NCBI GenBank assembly: GCA_947382625.1
Contig: CANDAG010000010.1
Location: 1-64,000, forward strand
Source: an uncultured Lachnospiraceae bacterium
GTDB taxonomy: Bacteria; Bacillota; Clostridia; Lachnospirales; Lachnospiraceae
Length of the DNA: 64,000 nt
Reading direction: 5' to 3'
Below are positions 45,897 to 54,475 of this stretch, one piece after another; positions within the stretch are counted from its first letter, which is position 1, and each line of letters begins with the position of its first letter. The notes beneath the pieces were generated by a model. The model saw nothing but the letters and a program-made list of their open reading frames with translations, was not told the DNA's origin and did not search any database. Both the position numbers and the translations under genes were made by a program.

Positions 45897-47009
45897 ATGA
45901 ACAGACAGATCCATATTGCCATGCTGATCGGAAGCCTTACAAGAGGCGGCGCGGAAAGAGTGATGGTCAATCTGGCCGATGATTTTGCAAAAAAGGGTTA
46001 CCTTGTAACTATGGTGACCCAGTATCAGAAGGAAAACGAATACCCCTTAAATCCGGCGGTGAAAAGAGTGATCTCTGACATTACCCCGGAGGAGACCGGC
46101 AGCAGCCGTGTGCTCAATTTTGTGCGTCGGTTTACCAAGCTTCGCGGAATCTGGAAGAAGGAACGGCCGGATGTGATCCTTTCCTTTATCGGAAAAAATA
46201 ATATGATGGCGATCCTGACCTCCCGCTTCCTTGGGATCCCGGTGGCGGTATCTGTGAGGGCGGAGCCGGGGGAGGAGTATTACACCTCCTGGATGCGGTT
46301 TGCGGCAAGGCATCTGTTTGCCAGGGCAGAGGGGGTGATCCTTCAGACCCGCCGATGCTTTGATTTTTTCCCGGAAAAGGTGAGGAAAAAGGCGGTAATC
46401 CTCCGTAATCCTGTAAGCAACACCTTTTTCAGAGAAAGGTATGAGGGAGAGCGGGAGCCGGTGATCGTGGCGGTAGGCCGTGTGGATGAAAACAAGAATC
46501 ATATACTTCTCATAAAAGCCTTTGCCGATGTGGCAGAGAAATTTCCGCAGTATCGTCTGGTAATCTACGGTGAAGGGGAATGCCGCGGGAAATTGCTTGA
46601 CTTCGTGAAAGCTCAGGGGCTGCAGGAGAGGGTTTTCCTTCCCGGGGAGACCGGTCAGGTGGCGGAGGCCATTTTTAAGGCCCGGGCCTTTGTGCTCTGC
46701 TCTAATTCGGAGGGAGTCCCCAATACCCTGATCGAGGCCATGCTCATGGGGCTTACGGTGATCTCCACAGACTGCCCCTGCGGAGGACCAGGAGAGCTTA
46801 TTGGCCACGGGGTAAACGGCCTTTTGACGCCGGTGGGAGATCAGGAAAAGCTGAGGGAGGCTTTGGAGCAGGTAATGGGAGATCCCGAGATGGCGGATGC
46901 GCTGGGGAAGGAAGCGGCCCGGATCCGGGAGGATTATGGGACGGAAACGGTTTATGGAAGCTGGGAAAGGTATCTTGGAGGTTTAGTGCGGAAAGGGCGA
47001 GGTCATTGA
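45897..47009 (+). CDS. GT4 glycosyltransferase (module 2 with asnB-like gene)
   Basis: 370 residues. GT-B fold: IAMLIGSLTRGGAERVMVNLA, VILSFIGKNNMMAIL near 88, VAVGRVDENKNHILLIKAF near 193, and SNSEGVPNTLIEAMLMGLTVISTDCPCGGP near 262, NGLLTPVGDQEKL. The C-terminal half is close in pattern to the GT4 at 42821. One base separates its stop from the following AsnB-type gene, repeating the GT-AsnB arrangement. GCAGCGAGGTGAC region upstream provides GAGGTG as binding site. Confidence 0.88.
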   Translation: MNRQIHIAMLIGSLTRGGAERVMVNLADDFAKKGYLVTMVTQYQKENEYPLNPAVKRVISDITPEETGSSRVLNFVRRFTKLRGIWKKERPDVILSFIGKNNMMAILTSRFLGIPVAVSVRAEPGEEYYTSWMRFAARHLFARAEGVILQTRRCFDFFPEKVRKKAVILRNPVSNTFFRERYEGEREPVIVAVGRVDENKNHILLIKAFADVAEKFPQYRLVIYGEGECRGKLLDFVKAQGLQERVFLPGETGQVAEAIFKARAFVLCSNSEGVPNTLIEAMLMGLTVISTDCPCGGPGELIGHGVNGLLTPVGDQEKLREALEQVMGDPEMADALGKEAARIREDYGTETVYGSWERYLGGLVRKGRGH

Positions 47010-47010
47010 A

Positions 47011-48927
47011 ATGTGCGGGATAGCTGGATTTTGTAATTTTAAGGGAAACAGACAGGATAATATCGAGCGCATGAAGCAGAGGATCTATCACAGAGGGCCG
47101 GATGCAGGGGGAAGCTTTTTTTCGGAGGATGGCCAGGTGACGCTGGGACATCGCAGGCTTTCTATTGTGGATCTGTCTGAAAACGGCGCCCAGCCCATGA
47201 CTTCCCACAGCGGCCGTTATGTCATGACCTATAATGGAGAAATCTATAATTACAAAAAGGTGGCGGACAGGCTCCTTCGGGAGAAAAAGGTCAGTGCCTT
47301 TCGGGGCACCTCGGACACCGAGGTTTTGCTGGAGGCCTTTGAGGCCTATGGGGTGAAGGAGGCAATCTCTCTCTGCAAGGGGATGTTTGCCATTGCTTTA
47401 TATGATAAGAAGGAGCAGTGCCTCTACCTCCTCCGGGACAGGATCGGGGAAAAGCCCCTGTATTACGGGCAGGTGGGAGGGAGCTTCGTCTTTGCCTCGG
47501 ATGTGGGAGCCATAGCGGCACTGGAGGGATTTCATAATCCCATTAACAGAGAGGTGCTGGGCCTTTACTTTATCCATGGCTATCTTCCGGCGCCTTATTC
47601 TGTCTATGAGGATATTTACAAGCTGGAGCCGGGTACTATATTGAAGGTAACGCTGCCTTTCCATAGTCTTAAGGAGGTCCGGCAGGAAACCTACTGGTCC
47701 GTGAAGGAGGCGGCCAGAAAGGGACAGGAGGATCCCTTTACCGGCAGCAGTAAGGAGGCTGCGGATGAGCTGGAGCGATTGCTTAAGGAAGCGATTTCCG
47801 AGCAGATGATGGCGGATGTTCCGGTGGGAGCCTTTTTATCTGCAGGCATCGATTCCAGTACCGTGGTAGCCCTGATGCAGTCCTTACACAAGGGGAAGGT
47901 AAAGAGCTTTACCATCGGCATGGAGGAAAAGGATTACAATGAGGCAGTATATGCAGGAGAGATCGCCAGGCATCTGGGTACGGAGCACACGGAGCTTTAT
48001 ATCACGGAGGAGGACGCCAAAGGGGTGATCCCTAAGCTGGCAGGCATGTTCGGGGAGCCCTTCGCGGATTCCTCCCAGATCCCTACCTACCTTGTGAGCA
48101 AAATGACAAGAGAGCATGTGACGGTATCCTTAAGCGGGGACGGAGGGGATGAGCTTTTCTGTGGCTACACCTCTTACCCTTCGGTGGAACGGATCTGGAG
48201 TAAGATCAGGGGGATACCCTATTTCCTGCGCAAGCCCTGCAGTGAGCTGGTGATCCACAGCCCCCTTGCCGCAAAGCCTATTTACCGGATCAAGGGAAAG
48301 CTGTTAGGAGCCAGAGGCCCTTCTGATCTGTATATTTCTTCCTATGAGACAGACCCTATGACGAAGCAGATTTCCCTTAAGGAGGGAACCTGCAGCTATA
48401 AATACAGCGAATATGATCCCGGGTACCTGAAGGAAACCAACCATAACATTATGCTGATGGATATGCTGATGTATCATCCCGATGATATTCTGGTGAAGGT
48501 GGACAGGGCGGCCATGGCGGTTTCTCTGGAAACCAGGGTGCCGATGCTGGATAAGGATGTGGTGGAGTTTGCCTGGAGACTGCCCATCCAGTACAAGAGG
48601 GAGTGGGAGAACGGAAGGATCGACCACACCGGATTTTATGGAAAGAAGGTGCTTCGGGATGTGCTTTACCGTTATGTGCCAAGGGAGATGATGGAGCGTC
48701 CCAAAAAGGGCTTCAGCATCCCCATTGACAAATGGCTGCGCCAGTCGGAGCTGCGGCAGTGGGCGGAGAGCCTTCTGGATAAAAAGATGTTAGAAAGCCA
48801 GGGACTCTTAAATCCGGAGGTGGTCTGGCGGATCTGGAATGATTTCATCGAAAAGGGAGAGTGGCGGATCCAGATCTGGTATATCCTCATGTTCCAGGAG
48901 TGGCTGATGCATGAGGCGGTGGTTTAG
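47011..48927 (+). CDS. Asparagine synthase-type amidotransferase 2
   Basis: 638 residues. Glutaminase domain with C2 (MCGIAGF), YHRGPDAGG, HRRLSIVDLSENGAQP, YNGEIYNY; synthetase domain with GAFLSAGIDSSTVVA near 277 and VSLSGDGGDELFCGYTSYPS near 372; C-terminal KKGFSIPIDKWLR. Same layout as the copy at 43934 but clearly diverged, so an old duplication or two recruitments. Likely amidates a second uronate or acts on a different donor. Last gene of the main + strand operon; a hairpin follows. Confidence 0.88.
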   Translation: MCGIAGFCNFKGNRQDNIERMKQRIYHRGPDAGGSFFSEDGQVTLGHRRLSIVDLSENGAQPMTSHSGRYVMTYNGEIYNYKKVADRLLREKKVSAFRGTSDTEVLLEAFEAYGVKEAISLCKGMFAIALYDKKEQCLYLLRDRIGEKPLYYGQVGGSFVFASDVGAIAALEGFHNPINREVLGLYFIHGYLPAPYSVYEDIYKLEPGTILKVTLPFHSLKEVRQETYWSVKEAARKGQEDPFTGSSKEAADELERLLKEAISEQMMADVPVGAFLSAGIDSSTVVALMQSLHKGKVKSFTIGMEEKDYNEAVYAGEIARHLGTEHTELYITEEDAKGVIPKLAGMFGEPFADSSQIPTYLVSKMTREHVTVSLSGDGGDELFCGYTSYPSVERIWSKIRGIPYFLRKPCSELVIHSPLAAKPIYRIKGKLLGARGPSDLYISSYETDPMTKQISLKEGTCSYKYSEYDPGYLKETNHNIMLMDMLMYHPDDILVKVDRAAMAVSLETRVPMLDKDVVEFAWRLPIQYKREWENGRIDHTGFYGKKVLRDVLYRYVPREMMERPKKGFSIPIDKWLRQSELRQWAESLLDKKMLESQGLLNPEVVWRIWNDFIEKGEWRIQIWYILMFQEWLMHEAVV

Positions 48928-48955
48928 AGATTGGATAGAAAGATTGCATTTTACG

Positions 48956-48983
48956 GGCCATGGTTCTGAAAAGAGCCATGGCC
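48956..48983 (+). terminator. Terminator of the main glycan operon
   Basis: 12-bp stem GGCCATGGTTCT / AGAGCCATGGCC (one G-T pair) with a GAAA loop, then TGTCGTTT. It lies 28 bases after the last stop of the operon. The T-run is short. Confidence 0.7.
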
Positions 48984-49027
48984 TGTCGTTTAGCATAAGA
49001 ATGTCACGAAGCGAGATGTTTGTTGTT

Positions 49028-49072
49028 AACATAAGGATGGCTGGCAAAGCCTGACATCCGTTGTTTATTGAT
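49028..49072. repeat. 45-bp repeat, copy 1 (3' end of SGNH-like gene)
   Basis: Starts AACATAAGGATGGCTGGC and ends TTGTTTATTGAT; 43 of 45 bases match the copy at 50587-50631. It contains an imperfect hairpin (GGAT/ATCC with GGCT/AGCC inside). On the - strand it supplies the last codon and TAA stop of the SGNH-like gene. Confidence 0.9.
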
Positions 49073-50126
49073 AGATACTCTCATAATCGTAGTTAGAATA
49101 GAATTCCCGTTCCTCGGCCAGTCTTTCAAGATAGTTTTCTCTGGTGACCAGACCTGTGCCCTCTGCCATCCAGTGCAGCATCCGGGAGTTGACCTCTGCG
49201 GAATAGTGCCCGCTGTCGCAGTAATAGTCGGGATTACAGATTAGGTCATACTGGTCAAAAAAGTTAAACAGCCTGATATTGGGACATTCCAGCAGTAATT
49301 CCGTAGCAGTCTGCTCCGCCTGGGTCTGCCTGAGCAGAGTCCCCTTCAGATACAGGGAATCCCAGTAGCAGATGCTGTAGGGCGGATAAAAAATATAAAA
49401 GGTGGTATCGGGGTATTTGTCCGCGATTTCCTTTACATTTAAGGTAATGGTCTTTACTACGGTGTGATACTCTGCTTCTCCGAAGTCTGTGGGCGTATCC
49501 ATGTTTACATGCTCCCTGTCGTAGGAGGCAAGGATCTGATCCAGGCCGGTGGGAAGCTGCCAGGAGGAATATTCGTCCATGGTGGTAGGAGGCGTACCTG
49601 TCAGAGTCATGGCAAGGTTATTCAGCACCCCGTGATAAAAAATTGACTTGTTAAACAGATAGGAGACATCATTGAAGGGATTGTCATCATAAAGATACTC
49701 CGGATAATCCTCATACTGTACCCAGTCGTAATCCCGGAGCAGGCCGTTATAATCCACAGCCCACACCACCTGTTTGATGTTCGGATTTCTGGAAAGAGCC
49801 CGGTCCAGATTCGTTGCCAGCTCCTGGTAGCCGGCGCCGGAAAAGGTTTCCTTCACAGAATTTGTTCCGAATAAGGCGTCCATTTCGCTGGGCTTAAAGT
49901 TCTGGGCCATGGAGGTTCCTGTAATAAGGGCGTCAAAATCGAAATTTCTGGAGATGCCGTCATTAATATACCGTTCCTCATACAGCCGGTAGGAAAAAAC
50001 AGAAAGGGGCTTATGGTAGTGGAAATAAGGGTCCACCAGGACCACCATCCCGGCGGCCATGGCCAGCAAAAAGAATAAGAGGGTCACAGACTTTATTAAC
50101 CATTTTTTGGCTTCTTTTTGATTCAT
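49065..50126 (-). CDS. SGNH/DltD-like membrane-anchored protein
   Basis: 353 residues from the ATG at 50126 with GGGAGA about 10 bases upstream; a TTG six codons earlier is less likely. One N-terminal helix (about 11-30), the rest outside the cell. GTSMAQNFKPSEMD near 65 looks like an SGNH nucleophile block and CDSGHYSAEVN near 305 like the Asp-x-x-His block. Such proteins work with MBOAT acyltransferases to O-acetylate exported polymers (AlgX, PatB, DltD). The MBOAT gene lies 47 bases upstream in the same operon. The stop codon lies inside a repeated element. Confidence 0.72.
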   Translation of the reverse strand: MNQKEAKKWLIKSVTLLFFLLAMAAGMVVLVDPYFHYHKPLSVFSYRLYEERYINDGISRNFDFDALITGTSMAQNFKPSEMDALFGTNSVKETFSGAGYQELATNLDRALSRNPNIKQVVWAVDYNGLLRDYDWVQYEDYPEYLYDDNPFNDVSYLFNKSIFYHGVLNNLAMTLTGTPPTTMDEYSSWQLPTGLDQILASYDREHVNMDTPTDFGEAEYHTVVKTITLNVKEIADKYPDTTFYIFYPPYSICYWDSLYLKGTLLRQTQAEQTATELLLECPNIRLFNFFDQYDLICNPDYYCDSGHYSAEVNSRMLHWMAEGTGLVTRENYLERLAEEREFYSNYDYESIYQ

Positions 50127-50173
50127 AGTAATAGATTCTCCCAATTTCAGTCAGTGATCAAATGAAATTAAAA

Positions 50174-51682
50174 TCAAAAATTCGTATACAGGAATGCGCT
50201 TATTTCGGATAGAGAGAGAATACTCCAGAACAGAAGAACCACTACGGTCAGCATCTTCCGGACAGACAAGACCATACTCTCTGTTTTTTCCTGGGTATTT
50301 TTCATGGTAAAGCAGCCGATCAGAGCGGCGGCGGTAAAGACGGTCAGCGGAAGCCAGGGATGAGAGGTGATGACGCCTCCAAGGCCTGCCCGGTACAAAA
50401 AGCTGATCTCAACGATCTCATGAAACTGATCTGTGATGGGGGCATAAATCCCTCCCGGACCGCCGTGAAATAATTGCATCCAGAGCATTCCGGCATCCTT
50501 TATGGAATCGGCACGGAACAGGCTCCATGCCGCCGTGACCAGCAAAAAAGTAAAACCGATCCTGAGAAAGCCGGGGATTTTTATGGAACATAAGGATGGC
50601 TGGCAAAGCCTGTCATCCGTTGTTTTTTGATGGAACGCAGAGCCTGCCGCCCTTTCTATTACCTTGACAATCCCATGGAGCAATCCCCACAGGACGAAGG
50701 TCCAGTTGGCACCGTGCCATAATCCGCTTACCAGAAACACGATCAGAATATTCCGGTAGGTTTTAAGCCTCCCGCACCGGCTGCCGCCTAAGGGAATATA
50801 CACATATCTGGTGAAAAAACGGGTCAGGGTCATATGCCATCTTTCCCAGAATTCGGAAACCGACCGGGACTTGTAGGGAGAATTAAAGTTTATGGGGAGC
50901 TTTAGGTTAAACATATACCCCAGGCCGTAAGCCATATCGCAGTAACCGCTGAAGTCAAAGTAGATCTGGAGGGAATAACAGATCATCACAAGTCCGGCGC
51001 TGGGGCTGTTCAGCGCCGGGATATTGCCATAGCCGATATTTACTACCTTGGCAAGAGAATCTGCAATCAGAACCTTTTTGGCAAGACCCAGTGCAAAGGC
51101 ATAAAGCCCTCTGCACATATTTTCGTAATTGATCCTCCGGCCGGCCCTGTCCCTTAACTGAGGGATCAGCTCACTGTGGTAAGCGATGGGTCCCTGGGAC
51201 AGCTTGGGAAAAAAAGAGACATAGACCCCGTATTCCAGAAGGCTGTAATCTCCCCATTGCCCCTTATAGGAATCCACAAGGCAGGAGATCTGCTGAAAGG
51301 TATAAAAGCTGATCCCGAGAGGCAGTATGAGCTTTAGCAGCGGGAGGCCTGCTTTGAAAACCAGATTGATATTGTCCGTAAAAAAATTATAGTATTTCAG
51401 AAAAAGCAAAGTGCCGGCATTTAAGACAATCCCCAGGCAAAGCAGAAGCTTTTTGTGCCGGAGAGCCTCCTTTTGCAAAAAGATGGCAATACCGTAATTG
51501 ATCACAATGCTGGCCATCAGTATCGCCGGGTAATAAATATTCGCATAGCCGGTAAACAGCAGTGACATCAGGAGCAAAAAAGCCAGGGCGGCCCGGTATT
51601 TCTGGAAATGGTTCAGGCCGAAGTACCCCAGAAGGGTCAGGGGGAGAAACAAAAATATAAAAATATAGGAATTAAACAGCAT
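50174..51682 (-). CDS. MBOAT O-acyltransferase (DltB/AlgI-like)
   Basis: 502 residues, about eleven helices. Family signs: LPLGISFYTFQQISCLVDSYKG near 118, FFPKLSQGPI, EFWERWHMTLTRFFTRYVYIPLGG near 265 and the catalytic-type VSGLWHGANWTFVLWGLLHG near 315. MBOATs pass acyl groups across the membrane onto an exported glycan, with the SGNH-like partner downstream. Odd: residues about 351-365 (KTTDDRLCQPSLCS region) are encoded by a 45-bp in-frame copy of a repeat, in a loop between helices. AAAGGA ribosome-binding site. Confidence 0.92.
   Translation of the reverse strand: MLFNSYIFIFLFLPLTLLGYFGLNHFQKYRAALAFLLLMSLLFTGYANIYYPAILMASIVINYGIAIFLQKEALRHKKLLLCLGIVLNAGTLLFLKYYNFFTDNINLVFKAGLPLLKLILPLGISFYTFQQISCLVDSYKGQWGDYSLLEYGVYVSFFPKLSQGPIAYHSELIPQLRDRAGRRINYENMCRGLYAFALGLAKKVLIADSLAKVVNIGYGNIPALNSPSAGLVMICYSLQIYFDFSGYCDMAYGLGYMFNLKLPINFNSPYKSRSVSEFWERWHMTLTRFFTRYVYIPLGGSRCGRLKTYRNILIVFLVSGLWHGANWTFVLWGLLHGIVKVIERAAGSAFHQKTTDDRLCQPSLCSIKIPGFLRIGFTFLLVTAAWSLFRADSIKDAGMLWMQLFHGGPGGIYAPITDQFHEIVEISFLYRAGLGGVITSHPWLPLTVFTAAALIGCFTMKNTQEKTESMVLSVRKMLTVVVLLFWSILSLSEISAFLYTNF
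50587..50631. repeat. 45-bp repeat, copy 2 (in frame inside the MBOAT gene)
   Basis: 43 of 45 bases as in 49028-49072. Length is a multiple of three and the frame stays open. At the position where copy 1 has TAA, this copy has AAA in the same frame. Confidence 0.9.
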
Positions 51683-51720
51683 GGGGGTGTCCTTTCAATT
51701 TAAATGAATCGGCGTACTTC

Positions 51721-51811
51721 ATTATACCATGTCGCAAGGAGGGATCCACCGTAGGTGGGAGGATTCCTTACGACCTGTGCGCACATCAGTGCGCTTCTTA
51801 TTATACCATGT
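51721..51811. repeat. Double hairpin between 12-bp direct repeats
   Basis: ATTATACCATGT occurs at 51721-51732 and again at 51800-51811. Between them lie two hairpins: AAGGA..ATCCACC/GGTGGgagGATtCCTT (about 51737-51770) and GCGCAC/GTGCGC (51779-51794). On the - strand each direct repeat contains TGGTATAAT, an extended -10 facing the MBOAT gene. This fills part of the 351-base gap 51683-52033; the rest is AT-rich upstream sequence of the VTC gene with the promoter listed next. Confidence 0.75.
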
Positions 51812-51921
51812 AATGGCAGAAATGTATATTTTCAGAATGCTTTATATACTTATGGGTTTGTCCTGATTTAGGATAAAACTGTAGGGTATATAAATTTATT
51901 CCGGTTTTTCCACATCATTTG

Positions 51922-51950
51922 TTGAAATTTCTGTTATGTAGCGGTAAAAT
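51922..51950 (+). promoter_or_regulatory. Sigma-A promoter before the VTC gene
   Basis: TTGAAA (51922-51927), 17-base spacer, TAAAAT (51945-51950), about 80 bases before the start. A second TATAAT at 52008 lacks a -35. Confidence 0.55.
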
Positions 51951-52033
51951 ACAAAGATGAATGAAATTTAGATATTTTATCATAAACTGTTATTAAATCT
52001 TATTTTGTATAATCAACAAGGGAATTTAAAGTA

Positions 52034-52738
52034 ATGAATACAGCTTTTTCTCAGGTAACACGTAATGAAAAGAAATATGAAATTCATTTGTTAGATGCTG
52101 CAAGTATGCAAAGAGAACTGGATCTTTTACTCCGGCGTGATTTCTTTTCAAGAAATGGCAGTTATATGGTGAGAAGCCTATATTTTGATTCTCTCAATGA
52201 TATTGATTTCAGAGAGAAAAATTCGGGTTACGAAAAGAGAAAAAAAGTGCGTATACGTATATATGATCCGTTAGCATTGGAAGGTAAACTTGAATTAAAG
52301 CAAAAGTGGGGAGATTATTCCAATAAAAAAAGCCTTTCTATTACTCGAGATGAAATCGGACGTGCCATGGCAGGTGATTACTCTTTTTTGCTTGATCATA
52401 ATACGCAAGTTTCTCTGGAGTTATATTCACTTTTGACCTTGGGCTGTTATCGCCCGAAAACGATTATTGAATACCAGCGCTTTGCTTTTTGGTATCCTGA
52501 AAATAATACGCGTATTACTTTTGACTCTGATATCAGATGCTCAGAAATAAACTTAAATATATTTCAGGATAACTTGCCCTGGGTTCCTTTAACTAATGAA
52601 AATCTTATATTGGAGATAAAGTACGATAAGGTATTGATCAGAACTGTCAGTGATGTTCTGAAAAAGTATAAATTAAATCAGGTTTCTGTTAGCAAGTATA
52701 TGGTTGGGAGACCGATTTATGCGCATTCTATTATGTAG
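52034..52738 (+). CDS. VTC-domain (polyphosphate polymerase-like) protein
   Basis: 234 residues. Tunnel-domain pattern of the VTC family: RNEKKYEIHL at residue 10, VRSLYFDS near 46, FREKNSGYEKRKKVRIRIY near 60, LELKQKWGDYSNKKS near 84, EYQRFAFW near 148, LILEIKYDK near 195 and a final SKYMVGRP. In yeast Vtc4 this domain makes polyphosphate from ATP; bacterial versions next to DUF4956 and CotH genes have no settled role that I know of. AT-rich codon use unlike the genes before 51.7 kb. AAGGGA site upstream; DUF4956 gene follows after 17 bases. Confidence 0.85.
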   Translation: MNTAFSQVTRNEKKYEIHLLDAASMQRELDLLLRRDFFSRNGSYMVRSLYFDSLNDIDFREKNSGYEKRKKVRIRIYDPLALEGKLELKQKWGDYSNKKSLSITRDEIGRAMAGDYSFLLDHNTQVSLELYSLLTLGCYRPKTIIEYQRFAFWYPENNTRITFDSDIRCSEINLNIFQDNLPWVPLTNENLILEIKYDKVLIRTVSDVLKKYKLNQVSVSKYMVGRPIYAHSIM

Positions 52739-52755
52739 ATGGAGGAAATATAGTT

Positions 52756-53432
52756 ATGGGTAAAACAAAAATTCTGGAATGGTTCAGTAATAATAATGCT
52801 TCCATGACATCAGAAAAAATATTGTTATATTTATTTGCCGGAATGTTGGTTGCCGGCGTGATTTATATTACATACCGTATCACCTATACAGGAGTAAGCT
52901 ACAATAACAAATTTGCCATTACCAATTTTGTGATTTTATTGATAGCATCAGTGCTCATGATGATGATCAGCAGTAATATAGCAATATCGCTGGGAATGGT
53001 GGGCGCACTGTCAATTGTCAGATATAGAACTGCTATTAAGGATCCTAATGACACATTATTTCTATTTTGGTCAATAATTGAAGGATTATGTGTCGGTGCA
53101 CAGATGTTATTACTGGCAGCAATTTCAACTCTTTTTATTGCTGTCGTAATTATTGTGTTTTCCTATCTGGGAGCTTTTCGTCAAAAGTATTTATTGATTA
53201 TTCGGGGGGGGGGGCAGAAAGTGTCAGTGTTGAACAAGTACGCTTGTTGATAAATCAGACCTACCCTAAAAACCGTATTCGCACATCTGATTATTCTGAA
53301 GCCGGATTTGAGATGATTGTAGAAATTACCAGTAAAACGCCTGTTGATGAGGAATTTGTTAAAGGTATCCGTGGCATGGATGGTATTAGAACTGTAAATT
53401 GGTTATTACAGACGGGAGAATATATTGGATAA
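52756..53432 (+). CDS. DUF4956 membrane protein, frame broken at a G11 tract
   Basis: As read, the gene stops at 53250 (164 residues). Three to four helices, then the family motif GALSIVRYRTAIKDPNDTLFLFWSIIEGLCVGA near 80. After the 11-G run at 53204 the real continuation is in another frame: AESVSVEQVRLLINQTYPKNRIR to GEYIG, ending at 53432. Nine or twelve G would restore one protein of about 225 residues, the usual family size. Either a phase-variable gene caught OFF, a real mutation, or a sequencing error. DUF4956 genes pair with VTC and CotH genes, as here. The restored stop overlaps the next ATG. Confidence 0.82.
53204..53214 (+). repeat. Homopolymer tract of 11 G
   Basis: Eleven G in a row inside the DUF4956 coding region, in otherwise AT-rich sequence. 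The in-frame lengths are 9 or 12. Confidence 0.9.
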
Positions 53433-54475
53433 TGAAACGGCATGTAAAACTCTTTTTCCTTTTTTCTTTTACTATAGCCTTATGCATCATTTTTATTTTT
53501 TCCAGGAGCCAACAACATAACAGCATATTCGGGTGCCCGGTAATAACAGAAAAGGAAGCGGCGTCCATGCTGGATGGAAAAAGTCTTATAGATGCCACGT
53601 CTGATCTGCTCTGTTTTCAGGAGCAGCTAATACCATATAGAAGTGATTTAAATACGTTTTTGATTCCTGTAACAGCTTTGGGAACTGTTGCAGGAAATAT
53701 TAGTTATATAGGTGAGGGAACAATATACTTCATTTTAGAGGGAAATTGGGAATCAGAAAGAGTGTATAATGGGGAAATCCCCCTTTCTGTTTACATTATT
53801 GATCATGCATCTTATATCAAGACTTCTGTTACACTTACAACATCCACAATATTAGACTTTCAGACAAGTGAGTTCGAAAATAGTAATGCTTATGGTGAAA
53901 TGAAGCTTTACACGCCAGTTGATCAGGAAATTAATATGTATTCTTATAAGCATAGTGAAGCAAAGCTTTCGTATGAGGAAGTGGAGGGAATGTGTTCCCC
54001 GCAGGAACGGAACTATCGTTTGAAGTTATTTAAAAATGGCGTCAAGAATAAAATGAATCTGGCAGGCCTCCAAAAAGATGATGATTGGGAATTAGATCCC
54101 CTTATGGGTTATAGTCCTCAAATATTGCAGTTCTATGAAGAATGGAATAATTTTTGTATAGATAGAAATGAGGAACGTTTTATAGTACGGTATCAAGTAG
54201 TTGAGTTGTATATAGACGGTCGATTTATGGGAGATTATTTGCTGAGAGTACCCCTCGACAATAAACAGCAAAATCTCCAGGGAGCATGGATTACAGAAGC
54301 AAATAATAGATCGGCAATATACAGTGCTCAGATTCAGGAAATGTATAATAAAGCCTTCCCAGATTCTGCTCTGCGTATGGAATATTATTTTTGGCAGGAA
54401 GAAAATGATGGCGCTCTCTATGCAATTCCCAGAAGATTTTCCAGGATTGTTGAATCAGGGGGCGATGGTACATAA
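53432..54475 (+). CDS. Divergent CotH-like exported protein
   Basis: 347 residues from ATG 53432, which overlaps the restored DUF4956 stop (TAATG). One N-terminal helix (about 5-22). The middle reads NYRLKLFKNGVKNKMNLAGL then DDDWELDPLMGY near 200, and VVELYIDGRFMGDYLLRVPL near 265, which follow the order of CotH-family blocks (SYRLKL, DWVL, NGEYMGLY) but without the clear GRGNS and WDFD motifs. So a relative or decayed member of the CotH kinase family. Its stop abuts the stop of the convergent full CotH gene. Confidence 0.6.
   Translation: MKRHVKLFFLFSFTIALCIIFIFSRSQQHNSIFGCPVITEKEAASMLDGKSLIDATSDLLCFQEQLIPYRSDLNTFLIPVTALGTVAGNISYIGEGTIYFILEGNWESERVYNGEIPLSVYIIDHASYIKTSVTLTTSTILDFQTSEFENSNAYGEMKLYTPVDQEINMYSYKHSEAKLSYEEVEGMCSPQERNYRLKLFKNGVKNKMNLAGLQKDDDWELDPLMGYSPQILQFYEEWNNFCIDRNEERFIVRYQVVELYIDGRFMGDYLLRVPLDNKQQNLQGAWITEANNRSAIYSAQIQEMYNKAFPDSALRMEYYFWQEENDGALYAIPRRFSRIVESGGDGT

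Noticed and set aside
43934..48927. Calling the two AsnB-type genes housekeeping asparagine synthetases
   Set aside because: Both are inside a glycan operon directly behind GT4 genes; a uronate-amidating role is at least as likely, so no asnB symbol was given.
48989..49027. A degenerate tandem copy of the 45-bp repeat (CATAAGAATG... GTTGTT)
   Set aside because: Only the ends resemble the repeat; the match is too short to tell from chance.
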